A DNA stretch of 64,000 nucleotides from Cyathus striatus (lineage: Eukaryota > Basidiomycota > Agaricomycetes > Agaricales > Nidulariaceae), in assembly GCA_025738555.1 (NCBI GenBank), contig JAOVFP010000012.1, positions 62,001 through 126,000 of the forward strand, read 5' to 3'. Under the pieces are notes generated by a model that saw only the letters and a list, made by a program, of their open reading frames with translations, did not search any database and was not told where the DNA came from. Position 1 is the first letter of the stretch; every line of letters starts with the position of its first letter. Shown here one piece after another: positions 1 to 11,545 of this stretch. The translations under genes were made by a program, and so were the position numbers.

Positions 1-429
1 TGACAAGTCGCCAAATAGGTTCACTATGTCAGTATTGGTCTTACCCAGCAGGATCATTTTGCTTTGGTACATTTTGATGAAGTCTGCTAAAGAGAGCCCA
101 TTTTCCAGATCACCTGAGAAATGTGGTATGTCATTTCCCATGTCTAGTATGAGAGTAGGGGGTGGTGTTGCTAGCAGTGGAACTTTGACTGCCAGAATTG
201 GAGATGCTGGTGGGGACGATAATGGGGATGAGTTGGCTGGAGATGTTGGTAGAGGAGAATTGGCTGGTGTGGGTGTGAATGACATCAGCCTTGAGGAGGT
301 TGAGGGAAGGCTTGACACCAAGGATGATGGAACTGAGCTGAGTGGTGACAGGTCTTGAGTTTGGTCGACACCAGGCTGTAATATAAGCTGCTTGTTTGCC
401 TTGTCATGAGGCATTTGCGTGTTCAGCAT
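1..429 (-). pseudogene. Retrotransposon gag-like N-terminus, cut by window edge
   Basis: Reading the minus strand from an ATG at 429 gives 143 codons without a stop, running off the left edge. The first part is rich in Ser, Pro and Thr (low complexity, repeated SSP/TSP). It is followed by a segment with 'PHFSGD' and 'FIKMYQSKMILLGK', which looks like the start of a gag capsid region of a fungal LTR retrotransposon ('F.G....L..F...'). The plus-strand frame over the same bases is only its shadow. Function (nucleocapsid-like RNA packaging) is inferred from this resemblance. The rest lies outside the window, so completeness cannot be judged. Confidence 0.5.
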
Positions 430-1084
430 GTGGGATGTAAGTGCTAACAGGAGTTTGCAATGTGTTTCCTGTGTTGTGTAATGGGCTGTGTAGCCAGGTG
501 CATGCAATGTGCTCATTGACATAGACATGGTGTTAGTGTAGGACATGTTTATGTGTGGGGACGTGGGGCGTGGATATTGATGTGCAGGACTTCACAATAA
601 TATAATTGTGTAGTTACGATCGCACTCTCATCACCATGTGGAGTGGTCATTGCATACATAGTATCATGTTAAAGTGTTGTATTTTCCTTTGTTGTGCTCT
701 ATGCGCCCTGTATATTACTCTATGATTACTAATATATATATCATGTGCTACAGTCTCAGTGGTGTCCACCTCCCTACTCCAATATTATCAACAGGATCAG
801 ACCTCATCTGCCAAAAAAGTATGTGTTAATGATTGACAGTTGACAGATTAATCAATGACTATTCAATGTAAAAGACTGAATTACATTGCTAAGCAATGAA
901 CTGAGAATGAGAATTAAATGTTATATCACTCAATACTCTTATTCTTAGATCATGAAAGGTATGGAAACAATTGTCATTGCACACCTGTTGGGACCCCATC
1001 AATATTTGATCAACTCATCTATAGATTAAATGGTGTATAATATGACCACCATTGACTGATTATGCCAACACTATTGTTGATGAA
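430..1084. other. Non-coding stretch, no gene seen
   Basis: No convincing coding frame on either strand. The sequence is TG-rich on the plus strand up to about 580 and AT-rich after. It lies just upstream of the minus-strand gag start and may be its leader or LTR, but I could not find a matching second copy. Confidence 0.4.
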
Positions 1085-1400
1085 TGTGACATGTAAAAGC
1101 TTGACAATTGTGACATGCAAGAAATATATCACATTTGTGACAGCCATAAATGCGTGATGATCGTAATGCGTGCTAGAGCGTGACAATTGTGACGCATGTA
1201 AGTGACACATGCCAAAGCGTGACAATCATGACAAGTGCTAGAGTGTGATGATCATGACAAGTGCTAGAGCATGACGATCATGATGAGTGCTAGAGCATGA
1301 CGATCATGACACATGCCAAAGCATGACAATTGTGACAAGTGCTAGAGCATGATGATCATGACGAGTGCTAGAGCGTGATGATCGTGACGCACGGGAAGAA
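1085..1400. repeat. 26-bp minisatellite
   Basis: The phrase GTGCTAGAG recurs at 1235, 1261, 1287, 1339 and 1365, that is at steps of 26 or 52 bp. Between copies stand variants of GCATGACGATCATGAC. Copies become more degenerate towards 1085. Variation between copies is mostly C/T or G/A at CG, TG or CA positions. Short reading frames here are repeat artefacts. Confidence 0.85.
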
Positions 1401-1440
1401 CGTGACAAATGCGGTGCGTGGGAATGATGTGGAGCGCGGG

Positions 1441-1548
1441 AAGATTGTGACACACAGGAAGATTGTGACACACAGGAAGATTGTGACACACAGAAAGATT
1501 GTGACACACAGGAAGATCATGACACACAGGAAGATTGTGACAATCATG
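1441..1548. repeat. 18-bp tandem repeat, six copies
   Basis: AAGATTGTGACACACAGG is repeated head to tail at 1441, 1459, 1477, 1495, 1513 and 1531 with one or two changes per copy. The 18-bp length is a multiple of three, so it leaves a spurious open frame on both strands. It continues the GTGAC-rich theme of the 26-bp array on its left, which suggests a common origin. Confidence 0.9.
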
Positions 1549-1663
1549 ATGTGCCGGAATTATCCAGAGCATGGGAATTGTGTGAAGCGCGCGAAATATG
1601 TGACACATGGGAAGATTGTGACAAATGTGACATGAACTACAATAGCAATATGTAATAATTTTC

Positions 1664-1846
1664 ATTTCAAAATATGTCAATGATCACATATAATCACATA
1701 TGATCACCATATTACAATGGACCTACAGTAGTAATATTCACTTCAAAATAGCCAATGATCACATATGATCACCACATTACAATAGACCTACAGTAGTAAT
1801 ATTCACTTCAAAATAGCCAATGATCACTTATGATCACCATTAGATT
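1664..1846. repeat. 64-bp tandem repeat, about 2.7 copies
   Basis: A segment starting CTTCAAAATAGCCAATGATC occurs at 1741 and again at 1805, and a diverged first copy with an 11-nt insertion starts near 1664. The shared core includes GATCACATATGATCACC, itself nearly palindromic. No coding capacity. Confidence 0.8.
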
Positions 1847-1850
1847 TAGT

Positions 1851-3589
1851 ATTAATATGTGGATAAGCTCTCAAAACATGTAATCATGAAGGTGATCATT
1901 ATTTATGATTGCAGCAATCATAAAACACTACATTTTTATGATAATTTTGGCTAACACCACTCAATAAAGTAAAGAATGATGATGACTTCATCAGAATACA
2001 TGATGGAGGATAATAATTTCATTCAAAGATTGTGTGGGTTTATATATTCAGAGCTTCTGGGTTTTCCTGATGGAATTTATTCAATAGACTTTTAGCTCCC
2101 AATAGAGTGCTAATTGGTTCCCAAGTACAGTCTTCAAATGAATAGCCTTTCCATTTTATTTTATATAATATTCATTTCTGATTCTTTTTCCATGCTAAGA
2201 TTGATTCCACTTCATATTGTTCTTCATCTTCTATTAAGATTGCTAGTAGAGGTTTTGGCTTCTTTTGTGATGGATATTGAGCCAGTGTATATTTAGATAA
2301 TAGTTCAATGTTAAAGCCCAGTAAAAAATGGATGTATTGGAATCGAGCCAAAATTGAGTGGGAATGATTGAAATCAGGCCAAATCAACTCAGTCAAAAAA
2401 AATCGATCCTCACTAAGAATTTGACCATATACTTGATAAGACTCAATGTAAATCAAGTCTCATCGACTATAATAGAGTACTTTTATCATTATTATTATTT
2501 CATTTTATTTAGCAATTATAACTACAATACAACCAAGCAAAAGTATCTAAAGTAACTAGAATCGAGCCAAATTGAGTGGAATGGAGCAGAAATGAATGCA
2601 ATCAAGTGCAATGAAGCAAAATAGAGTGCCAATCAAGTGCATTGGGATTGCCCCCCTCTGCTACCCTTACCACTACCCCCATATCTACCCCATCCCAGAT
2701 CCACTGCCCATCCTCTACCCCCTTTGCCACCCCCTGCAATCATAAATGACCAGCTCCCACAGCCAACACAACTTGCCTAAGTCCACCCCAACACATTTCC
2801 TTGAAATAAAAGGATAACAAAGGAGGAAATTAAAAAAACTCACAAAAATGAGGGAAATTGGCCTAGGGAATTCCAAGCATATGCCACTATCCACAACACA
2901 TTGCGTCAATTCATAGACATGGTGTGTCAAACAAAATGTAGCAAGCAAAACTATTACTTACTTGACCATGTCCTTCTTTCTGACAGTCTCCTTCCACAAC
3001 TTGCACATGAAAGCAATGATGGCAAGGGCTTCACTCTGGGGTGGAGCTGACAATAGTGATGATTGGGCTTTGGACTGGGCTTGAGCTGACCAGGATAACA
3101 ACCAAATAAAAGAAAGGGAACTTACAAGTGGGTTGATTGAGCACTTGAGGCATGCATGCTTGAGGTTGGTCGACTAGTCAATGCCTTGTTCCCCTCAGGC
3201 CAAATGTGAATATAATCTCATCCCTGCTTCAAAGCTGTAAGCGATCAGAAGGGCAGCAGGATCAGAGCCTATGAACAAGAGTAATGGACTCACAAATCAG
3301 ATCCTCCCCAGGATAATCCCTGTATGTATCTCTCCCCACCCACACCCAACCCCCAAATTCATCTCAAGTGATTCTGAGGTGGACACTCCAGCACAGTATA
3401 CTCATATCAATATGGTGGAATGAAGGTGGGGTGTATAGACAGGGTGTAAGCTCATGGTGTGGCATTGTGTGGCATTGTTATTGGTTGATATATGTGAGCT
3501 ACAGCAAGGGGCTGTATGTGCCATGTTCAGTGTTAAGATAGGCCTTGGGGTGCTGCATAAAGGGCAATGCATAACTAAACATAGAAAGA
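1851..3589. other. AT-rich non-coding DNA, no gene seen
   Basis: Only short, compositionally odd frames are present. Around 2330-2650 the words 'AATCGAGCCAAAATTGAGTG', 'AATCAAGTGCA' and 'AATGGAGC' recur irregularly, which looks like a decayed repeat. Nothing resembles a conserved protein. Confidence 0.4.
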
Positions 3590-3690
3590 AAGTGGTCAGA
3601 AAAGATAAAGGCAAAGGGGGAGGGGGGGGGAAGGGGGAGGGGAAGGGAGGGAAGGGAAGGGAGGGAAGGGAGCAGGGGGAAGGAAGTGGT
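3590..3690. repeat. G-rich polypurine tract
   Basis: About 100 nt of almost pure purine on the plus strand, with a run of ten G near 3621 and many GGGA/GGGAA steps. Such mirror-like polypurine tracts can form triplex DNA, and the G-runs could form quadruplexes. The Pro/Ser/Leu-rich frames on the minus strand are its shadow. Confidence 0.8.
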
Positions 3691-3945
3691 AGGAGGCAGA
3701 GAAGCAGATTGCACATGGACTGTGGACGTGACGTCACAATCAGATGAGTTTGAAATTGAAATTGAATGTGAATGTGAAGTGGAACTGAAGAAAATGGAAA
3801 ATGATATGAATGTCAAAAGAATAGAACAAAGTCCATATCAATCAATACTGCAGTGTATGTATAACTTTGGAAACAACAAACATATATAATTGAACAGATA
3901 AGATGACAAGCAGATTTACAAACTGCTTACATACACTAATTTTGC
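3691..3945. other. Non-coding flank left of the old gypsy element
   Basis: No gene. This is where the 3' LTR of the minus-strand gypsy element should lie, but nothing here matches the LTR proposed at 15125-15691. The element's left end therefore seems deleted or strongly decayed. Confidence 0.35.
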
Positions 3946-4556
3946 TCAATTCACTTGATCATGCTTAACCATGCTCGAACCCACTTGATCTGACTCATTT
4001 TCAGCTTGATTCCAATACATCCACTTTTCACTGGGGTTAAAGGTTGGATTTTTTCTATTCCACGATTTTGGTAATTTGAGTTTATAGACTGATTTTCTGA
4101 TCTTTTCAATAATTTTGAAGGGTCCATATTGTTTATTGTCCAATTTTTCAACTGGTTGATCAGATTTAATATTAATTCCTTCTAAATAAACCTTATCACC
4201 AATTTGATAATCAGGTGCTTCTTTTCAGTGTTTATCATAATATTTTCCCATAGTTTTGTTTGCTAATGATAAAGCAGCTATAGCATTTTCTCTTGCTTTT
4301 TCCATAGTTTTAACAAATTCTTCTACTCCTGCTGCTCTTGTTTTTCCAGATAGTTTTATTTTGGTGTAGGGGTGGAATCTGTACATTAAATAGAATGGGG
4401 TATATCCTGTGGTTCTGTGTATCATATTATTATAATTAAATTGACATATGTCTGTTTGTCTGGCCCAATCATCTTGGTCATAGTTTACATATATCCTCAT
4501 ATATTGTTCTATCTCCTGATTGACTCTTTCTATTTGTCTGTTCATTTGAGGTTGGT
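3946..4556 (-). pseudogene. Ty3/gypsy integrase, C-terminal part (split copy)
   Basis: Minus-strand frames encode the end of the integrase catalytic core ('ERVNQEIEQYMR', 'NYDQDDW', 'TPFYLMY') and a C-terminal SH3-like region ('YGPFKIIEKI', 'KLPKSW'). The 5' half lies at 11551-12359; the chromovirus sits between them. A TGA at 4225-4227 stands where related elements have an arginine, consistent with CGA to TGA. The frame ends at 3946 without a chromodomain. In a live element this enzyme would join cDNA into the genome. Confidence 0.85.
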
Positions 4557-4561
4557 AGGAT

Positions 4562-5170
4562 TGTCATATCCGTGACAATCCCTGTACCATTGGAGTCAAC
4601 TCCGGGTTTACTCCGCATTTAGTACGTTTCCTCCGGACTATGTATACTTGTTATATATCGAACTCTTCCTTACTAATGTTTACTTGTAACTGTTTACTTG
4701 TTCCTTCCCTTTAATATTACTACCTCGTTCTCTGGCCGTGGCCATTTCTCCTATGACTATAATCTAGAGGTGTACTACTAGTTTACCATGTTCTACATTT
4801 CATGGAGTTTACTTAACCCTAGGATGCCACATACCCATGGGCATTACTCCGTACGCATTCGGACAAAGTAGTTTACTATATAAACTACTCCTGTAATGTA
4901 GATAGACTTCAGTTTCAAATCAACTACATTTACACCCTTCTCCCACTTGGGCCTTGAGCCAACTCCGCTATTTTGCCACTTACTCTGCTTTGTTCTAAAT
5001 ACAGAACTGGAAGTCCAAGGGGCGCAACACACAAGTTGAAGCCAATGTTCCACTACTCCCGTACTTGTTCATCATCTCCACACACCCTACTAACGTTGTA
5101 CAAGTTACTCCGCTATTAGACTATCTACTCCGAGGTTCTTGTCCCTAGTGGAATAGAACGGGACATGACA
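4562..5170 (+). repeat. 5' LTR of the chromovirus
   Basis: 609 bp, TG...CA ended, preceded by target copy AGGAT. It contains TATATAAAC-type sequence at about 4879 that could serve as a TATA element. Compared with the right LTR it differs at 14 positions, all transitions inside a former CpG. It keeps CG where the right LTR has TG or CA at most sites and the reverse at some. Confidence 0.95.
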
Positions 5171-5222
5171 GTATTTGAAACTCACTCCCTTGGATCTTCT
5201 CCGCATTTTTGTCTTTTCTCCA

Positions 5223-6896
5223 ATGGCTACTCGTACCAAGACTGCTCATCAACGCAGCCACCAGCAGCAAACAATCCCGCTGCAAGCCCGATGCAGTAAT
5301 CGTTTGGCTTCTCAGCAATCTGCTACTCAATGTACGACTACCGTCCCGCAACCTCTTTCTGTTTCTCGTTCTCCTGTTCCAGAGTCAGCCAGTGCATTGG
5401 TCTCGAGAATTCCTGTCTCGGCCAGACATGCTCAACGGGTGCTGCAACCAGCATTTGAGTATGTCAGCAATGCCCGACCCATGCCACTTGTTTTTCCATT
5501 TGACCCAACACTCATTCCACATGCTACCATTGACTCTGACCCGCGAGCTCCAACTCCGGGTCTAGCACCCCCTAAGGCACCTATACCTTCAGGTGCTGGG
5601 AGTGCTCCGCCACCACCTCCACCCGGAGATAATGGCAATGGGGGCAATGGTTATGAATCATCTGAGGACGGCTCCAACCATGAGCCCTCTGATGGTAATT
5701 CTCAGTTTGGTGACGTTGAGGATGAAGTTCCTCCCTCTGATCACGGAGATTCTGCAGGCCATGGAGGAATTCCTCCTGGTGGGCCTGGCAGACCAGGAGG
5801 CTCTGGTCCTTCATCTCATGGCTCCTCTCACTCCTCTCGCTCATCCTCCTACCGCCCTCGTCGACGTCATTACGACGGAGAAGATGTGGTTGGTGCTCTG
5901 ACTACTATAGTCGAGCGCATTATGGATCGGCCACCTCCTACTCCTGCACCACGTGACAAGAAAGTTAAAGTGCCTGACATTTTCGATGGCTCTAGCACCG
6001 ATAAGCTGGATGCATTCTTAACTCAGTGCCACCTAAATTTCTGGAACAACCCCCACCTTTACAACAGTGACAAGGCAAAAGTTGACTATACATTAACTTT
6101 TCTCCGGGGATCTGCAGGGGCTTTGTTCAGTTCACATCTGGATGAGGATGTTTATGAGCGCTGGATGGATGATTGGCTCTTTTTCGTTAGTTTGCTCCAG
6201 ACTCACTTCGGACAAACTAACCCCCAAGCAGAGGCTGAACTGGAGATCCATGCACTGAAGATGGAAAACAACCATCACATCACTTCATATGAAATTGATT
6301 TCAACAAGTATGCTACCTTGTTGAATTGGGATGACCCATCCCTCACCTCACAATACTACTATGGGTTATGTCCATGCATTAAGGACAAAATCTCCGGCAG
6401 GGAGATTCCTCGTCCTGAATCCCTTCAGCCTATGAAGGCTTTGGCCCAGGGTTTCGATCAGTGCCATTGGGAGTGCAGTACTGAGTGTGCCATTGAGGAG
6501 AGGCATCACAAAGTTGCTGCTGCACCTTCCAAGACTCTTCCTCCGGCTTCCAACAATTGGAACCGGGGAAACACTCCTGCAGAGCCTGCTGCCTCCACCT
6601 CTAACGCTGCATCAGTACCTACTCCGAGCACTTCCTCCGGGTCTACAGCCCAACCACGCCGTCCTGCCTCTCAAGGCCCGGACTTAACAGGTAAATTAGG
6701 ACCTGATGGTAAGTTAACTCTGGAGGAGCACAAACGTCACTTGGACAACAAGCTCTGCTTGTTTTGTGCTAAAGCTGGACACATGGCTAAGGATTGCCGC
6801 AAGGCTACATCCACAGCTGCAAGAGCACGTGCTGCTGCTATTTCCTCCAAGGCGTCTGCCTCAGTGAGCCCCACTACAGGGAGTTCAAAAAAATAG
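5223..6896 (+). CDS. Chromovirus Gag polyprotein
   Basis: The frame is open from 5175, but the first ATG is at 5223 ([10 protein letters not shown]), which I take as the start, giving 557 residues. Residues about 90-220 are Pro/Gly/Ser-rich and disordered, followed by an Arg-rich patch. A capsid-like region (about 240-410, '[20 protein letters not shown]', the usual gag retrotransposon motif) precedes a CCHC zinc knuckle, [13 protein letters not shown], near the C-terminus. Gag would assemble into virus-like particles and bind the element's RNA. The frame is intact with no stops, unlike pol. It overlaps pol and ends right after a homopolymer A run that may direct frameshifting. Confidence 0.9.
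   Translation: MATRTKTAHQRSHQQQTIPLQARCSNRLASQQSATQCTTTVPQPLSVSRSPVPESASALVSRIPVSARHAQRVLQPAFEYVSNARPMPLVFPFDPTLIPHATIDSDPRAPTPGLAPPKAPIPSGAGSAPPPPPPGDNGNGGNGYESSEDGSNHEPSDGNSQFGDVEDEVPPSDHGDSAGHGGIPPGGPGRPGGSGPSSHGSSHSSRSSSYRPRRRHYDGEDVVGALTTIVERIMDRPPPTPAPRDKKVKVPDIFDGSSTDKLDAFLTQCHLNFWNNPHLYNSDKAKVDYTLTFLRGSAGALFSSHLDEDVYERWMDDWLFFVSLLQTHFGQTNPQAEAELEIHALKMENNHHITSYEIDFNKYATLLNWDDPSLTSQYYYGLCPCIKDKISGREIPRPESLQPMKALAQGFDQCHWECSTECAIEERHHKVAAAPSKTLPPASNNWNRGNTPAEPAASTSNAASVPTPSTSSGSTAQPRRPASQGPDLTGKLGPDGKLTLEEHKRHLDNKLCLFCAKAGHMAKDCRKATSTAARARAAAISSKASASVSPTTGSSKK
6887..6893 (+). promoter_or_regulatory. Candidate -1 frameshift heptamer at gag/pol junction
   Basis: The gag frame ends TCA AAA AAA TAG, so the heptamer A-AAA-AAA sits in the phase required for -1 slippage, directly against the gag stop. 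Shifting back one base opens the pol frame, which then runs without interruption into the protease. Many retroelements make Gag-Pol this way. The alternative is a plain indel in the A run of this copy. Confidence 0.55.
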
Positions 6897-9800
6897 AGTG
6901 CGGTCCTTGTAACTCCGCACAAGTCGAGGGCCGTGTTCCTCTCCCTTGTGCTCTCATGGAGGTAAGACTTAACGTGTCCGCTCTTTCTGACCCTCAGGCT
7001 GTACATATACCGCTCTCCTCTCCATCTCCTATAACACCAAACACTTTACTTACCTATGCTGCCCTTATTGACTCCGGCTCCACTCACTGTTTTATTGACT
7101 CATTTTTCGTCCGGAGAAATCACCTACCTACCACTCCTATAACCCCGATATCATTACGACTGTTTGACAGCACCACAAACTCTACTCTTACAGAAAGTAC
7201 TACTTTGCCTGTAATGTTTCCATCTGGTGAATGCATCTCCCTTGCACTTTATGTGACTCCACTTGATTCTTCTTGTTCCGTGGTTCTAGGATTTAACTGG
7301 CTCTCCCAATACAATCTGTTGATTGACTGGGTACAGAGATGCATACTTCGCTTCCAAACCACTGTTACAGAAGAATCATCTCTGCTTTCGTCGACCCCTG
7401 CTCCGAAGGATACTCCTTCATTGCCACCTGCTTCACCAGATGAGCCATCTTTTCCTCTGCTGGACTCATGTCCTCCTCCAAGCATCTCTATGATCAATGC
7501 TGCTGCATTTCTTAGAGCTAGCAAACTTGAAGGGTCTCAAACCTTCAGGATACATCTCGGTGCTGTAGTCTCTGCATCTGCTGCTGCCGCTATGGCCACA
7601 GAGACCATTGACCTTTCTAATGTTCCCTCGGACTACCATGAGTTTGCTGATGTCTTCAGCAAGAACCAAGCAGATACACTTGCTCCACACCGTCCTTATG
7701 ATCTTAAAATCAATCTGGATGAAGGCTCTTCTCCTCCGGTTGGTATGATCTATTCCCTTTCCCAATCCGAGCTTGGATCTTTACGGGAGTTCATTGACGA
7801 ACATCTCCGTATTGGCTTCATACGTCCTTCACGTTCTCCACATGGAGCACCAGTGCTCTTTGTCCGGAAGAAGGATGGTTCACTTCGGCTTTGTGTCGAT
7901 TTCCGTGGACTCAATGCCATTTCCAAGAAGGATAGGTACCCTCTCCCTCTCATTGCCGACCTCCTTGATAGTCCTCGCAAGGCTCGAATTTATTCTAAAA
8001 TCGACCTCCGCCATGCCTACCATCTTGTCCGTATCACCGACGGAGATGAATGGAAGACTGCCTTTCGCACTCGCTATAGCTCGTTTGAATGGCTAGTAAT
8101 GCCGTTTGGACTTACCAATGCACCGGCAGCCTTTCAACATTTTATGAACGACATCTTCAAGGATTTACTTGACGTGTGCGTAATAGTTTACCTTGACGAT
8201 ATTCTTATCTACTCCAATAACATGGAGGAACACCATCGACACGTTAAAGAAGTCCTGCGTTGATTGCGAAAGCATGGTCTTTATGCCCAGGCAGATAAGT
8301 GTGAATTCCACACAGAGTCTGTTGAGTACCTTGGTTTCGTTCTTTCTCCATCCGGCCTCACAATGTCTAAGGACAAAGTCCAAACAATTCAGGATTGGCC
8401 TGAGCCTAGAAAAGTGAAAGATGTTCAATCTTTCCTTGGCTTTGCCAATTTCTACCGATGTTTCATCTGAGATTACTCGGACATTGTTGTTTCATTAACA
8501 CATCTTACCTGGAAGGGTTTGAAGTGGGACTTTACTCCAGCATGCCGTGTGGCGTTCAATCATCTGAAAGATGCTTTCAGTACTGCTCCAGTGCTTACAC
8601 ACTGGGTGCCAGATGCGCAGATTATAGTAGAGACTGATGCTTCAGACTATGCACTCGGAGCTATTCTCTCTATCATCGCTGACGATGGCGATATCCACCC
8701 TATAGCATTCCACTCCAGGACCTTTACTGCTCTGGAGTTGAACTATGACACCCATGACAAAGAACTCCTAGCAATCTTTGAAGCTTTCAAAGTATGGCGA
8801 CATTACTTGGAGGGTTCTGGTATTCCAATCGACGTGGTCACTGATCACAAGAACCTGGAATACTTCTCCACCACCAAGATCCTCACTCGTCGTCAAGCCC
8901 GTTGGTCGGAGTATCTTTCTCAATTCAATCTAGTTATACATTTTTGTCCAGGGAAGCTCAGAGCTAAACCAGATGCATTAACTAGACGCTGGGACGTCTA
9001 TCCTAAAGAGGGGGATAACGACTATGCCACAGTCAATCTGCATAACTTTAGGCCAGTTTTCACTCAAGAACAACTCACTACCTCGTTGCGAGCTACTATT
9101 CTCTTCCTACCGATTCTCAGAGCTAGCATAGTTATGGATGTTGAGCAGCTTCATCATGATATCCTGATCACTCAACCTACTGACACTGTTGCCGCCATTC
9201 ATCTCCGAGATCCCACTGGTCGTTGGTCAGTCGGAACAGACAAATTACTCTGTCTCAATGAACATATCTATGTTCCCAATGACAACTCCCTTCACCTCCG
9301 TGTTCTCCAGTACAAGCATGATCACATCCTCGCTGGACACCCTGGTCAAAACAAGACCTTGTCCATCATCAGGTGTGAATACACTTGGCCTGGCCTCCAC
9401 ACTTATATCAAGGACTACTGTAAGTCCTGTACCACTTGCATGCGATCTAAACCCCAAAGGCATCGACCCTATGGCACTTTGAAGCAACTCCCAATTCCGG
9501 GACGTCCATGGAGTTCTATTTCAATGGATTTCATCGAAACACTTCCTAAGTCCAGTTCAGAAGAGTATAACTCCATTCTGGTCATCATAGATCGTTTCAG
9601 CAAGCAGGCAATATTCATCCCCTGTTATAACACCATTACCTCCGCCCAACTCGCTCAGCTCTTTGTCTTGCATGTATTTTCTAAACATGGTGTTCCAGAG
9701 CATGTTACCTCCAACAAAGGCTTGGAGTTCATCTCTCATTTCTTCTGTTCATTGGGCAAAGTCCTCGACATGACCTTGCACTTTACCTCCGGGTATCACC

Positions 9801-10606
9801 CAGAGGGTGATGGACAAACAGAACATATCAACCAAGTTCTGGAGCAATATGTCCACATTTACTGCAACTACCAGCAGGACAACTGGGCTGTTCTACTTCC
9901 TCTCGCTGAGTTTGCATATAATAATACTCCGAGTTCGACCACTAATACAACCCCCTTCTTCGCCAACAAGGGTTATTACCCAGCAATAACAGTTCATCTG
10001 GAACGAGATGTTACTGCAGCTAAAGCACAGGAATTTGCCGTTGACCTCCAAGAACTTCATGAACTCCTCAAAATCGAAATAGCACTTGCTCAAAAGCGTT
10101 ATCAAGTTGGAGCAGACAACCGTCGGTTGCCAGCTCTGGAGTTCAAGGTTGGAACAAAGGCTTTTGTCCATGCTAAGTTCTTTAAATCTACTCATCCAGC
10201 AAAAAAGTTTGCTGAAAAGTATTATGGTCCATATGAGATTATTGCCGAGACTGGATCCCACTCCCGCACCTTACGCCTCCCCACCAACTTTCACTCAGTT
10301 CATCCAGTCTTCCACGTCTCTATGCTCGAGCCAGCCACAGAAAATCCTTTCCCTGAACGTGAAATACCTCCGCCTCCTCCAGTGGAACTTGATGGCGACA
10401 TCGAGTACGAAGTCAGCGAAATCTGTGACTCCAAGTTAGATCGTCATTGCAAATGCAAACTCCAGTATCTAGTCCACTGGTCTGGATACGAGGGCACGGA
10501 CGAAGAGTTAACTTGGCTAGCTGCAACGGAGCTAGAGCATGCTTTTGAACTTATTCAGGAGTTCCATTCAAAATATCCTGATAAGCCCAATCCAGACACC
10601 ACTTAG
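6893..10606 (+). pseudogene. Chromovirus Pol: protease, RT, RNase H, integrase, chromodomain
   Basis: One frame of 1,238 codons with two internal stops. Order: aspartic protease ([13 protein letters not shown], about 7060), reverse transcriptase ([13 protein letters not shown]; catalytic YLDD at about 8189), RNase H (ETDASDYALGA, about 8632), integrase zinc finger (H...H...CKSCTTC, 9310-9445), DDE core (SMDF at about 9520; GDGQTE at about 9808) and a chromodomain (YLVHWSGYEGTDEELTW, about 10470) that would steer integration to methylated histones. TGA codons at 8261-8263 and 8468-8470 stand where arginine is expected. The second catalytic Asp of integrase is Asn (AAC at 9713-9715). Both kinds of change fit CpG decay. 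The element is recently dead. Confidence 0.95.
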
Positions 10607-10923
10607 ACTTTTCTCTGCTTTTACTCATTTTACTCCGCTTTCACTCTTTTTCTTAGTTTCAATCCCTAGTGCACTCAGTGCACACATACACCAAAAAACA
10701 ATTCAAAGTCCAAAACCTACAAAACATTTTCTCCTGTCTATGCACATTTTCCTCCAGCTTGATTTTCATTTCTATCTTCATTTTCACTCCCAGACTCATT
10801 ATCTCCGCCACAGTATCATTTACTCCACCTCTGGCATTGCCCTCAGCAATCTCCGGAGTTTTTTCACTGCTGAATAAGCATAACTATTCCTATTCATCTC
10901 AAAGGCCTCGAAGGCTCGGCCTT

Positions 10924-10933
10924 AATGGGAGGA
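10924..10933 (+). other. Polypurine tract before the 3' LTR
   Basis: The purine run AATGGGAGGA lies three bases before the right LTR, the position where plus-strand DNA synthesis is primed in LTR elements. The 317 nt between the pol stop and this tract are pyrimidine-rich and hold no gene. Confidence 0.6.
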
Positions 10934-10936
10934 TAC

Positions 10937-11545
10937 TGTCATATCCATGACAATCCCTGTACCATTGGAGTCAACTCCGGGTTTACTCCACATTTAGTAT
11001 GTTTCCTCCAGACTATGTATACTTGTTATATATCGAACTCTTCCTTACTAATGTTTACTTGTAACTGTTTACTTGTTCCTTCCCTTTAATATTACTACCT
11101 CGTTCTCCGGCCGCGGCCATTTCTCCTATGACTATAATCTAGAGGTGTACTACTAGTTTACCATGTTCTACATTTCATGGAGTTTACTTAACCCTAGGAT
11201 GCCACATACCCATGGGCATTACTCCGTACGCATTCGGACAAAGTAGTTTACTATATAAACTACTCCTGTAATGTAGATAGACTTCAGTTTCAAATCAACT
11301 ACATTTACACCCTTCTCCCACTTGGGCCTTGAGCCAACTCCGCTATTTTGCCACTTACTCCGCTTTGTTCTAAATACAGAACTGGAAGTCCAAGGGGTGC
11401 AACACACAAGTTGAAGCCAACATTCCACTACTCCCATACTTGTTCATCATCTCCACACACCCTACTAACGTTGTACAAGTTACTCTGCTATTAGACTATC
11501 TACTCTGAGGTTCTTGTCCCTAGTGGAATAGAACGGGACGTGACA
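10937..11545 (+). repeat. 3' LTR of the chromovirus
   Basis: 609 bp, TGTCATATCC to TGACA, followed by target copy AGGAT at 11546-11550. It has no insertion or deletion against the left LTR, only 14 transitions. Confidence 0.95.

Noticed and set aside
1441..1548. CRISPR-like regular repeats
   Set aside because: Units are directly adjacent with no unique spacers, and the DNA is eukaryotic.
3402..3816. Pro/Leu/Ser-rich frames on the minus strand
   Set aside because: They are translations of the polypurine tract; no conserved sequence.
3000..3945. Searched for a left LTR of the old gypsy element matching 15125-15691
   Set aside because: No matching stretch or GTACT target copy could be found by eye, so no LTR is called there.
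5432..5844. Minus-strand frames over gag
   Set aside because: Shadows of the GC-rich, Pro/Gly-coding part of the chromovirus gag, which has the zinc knuckle and correct position.
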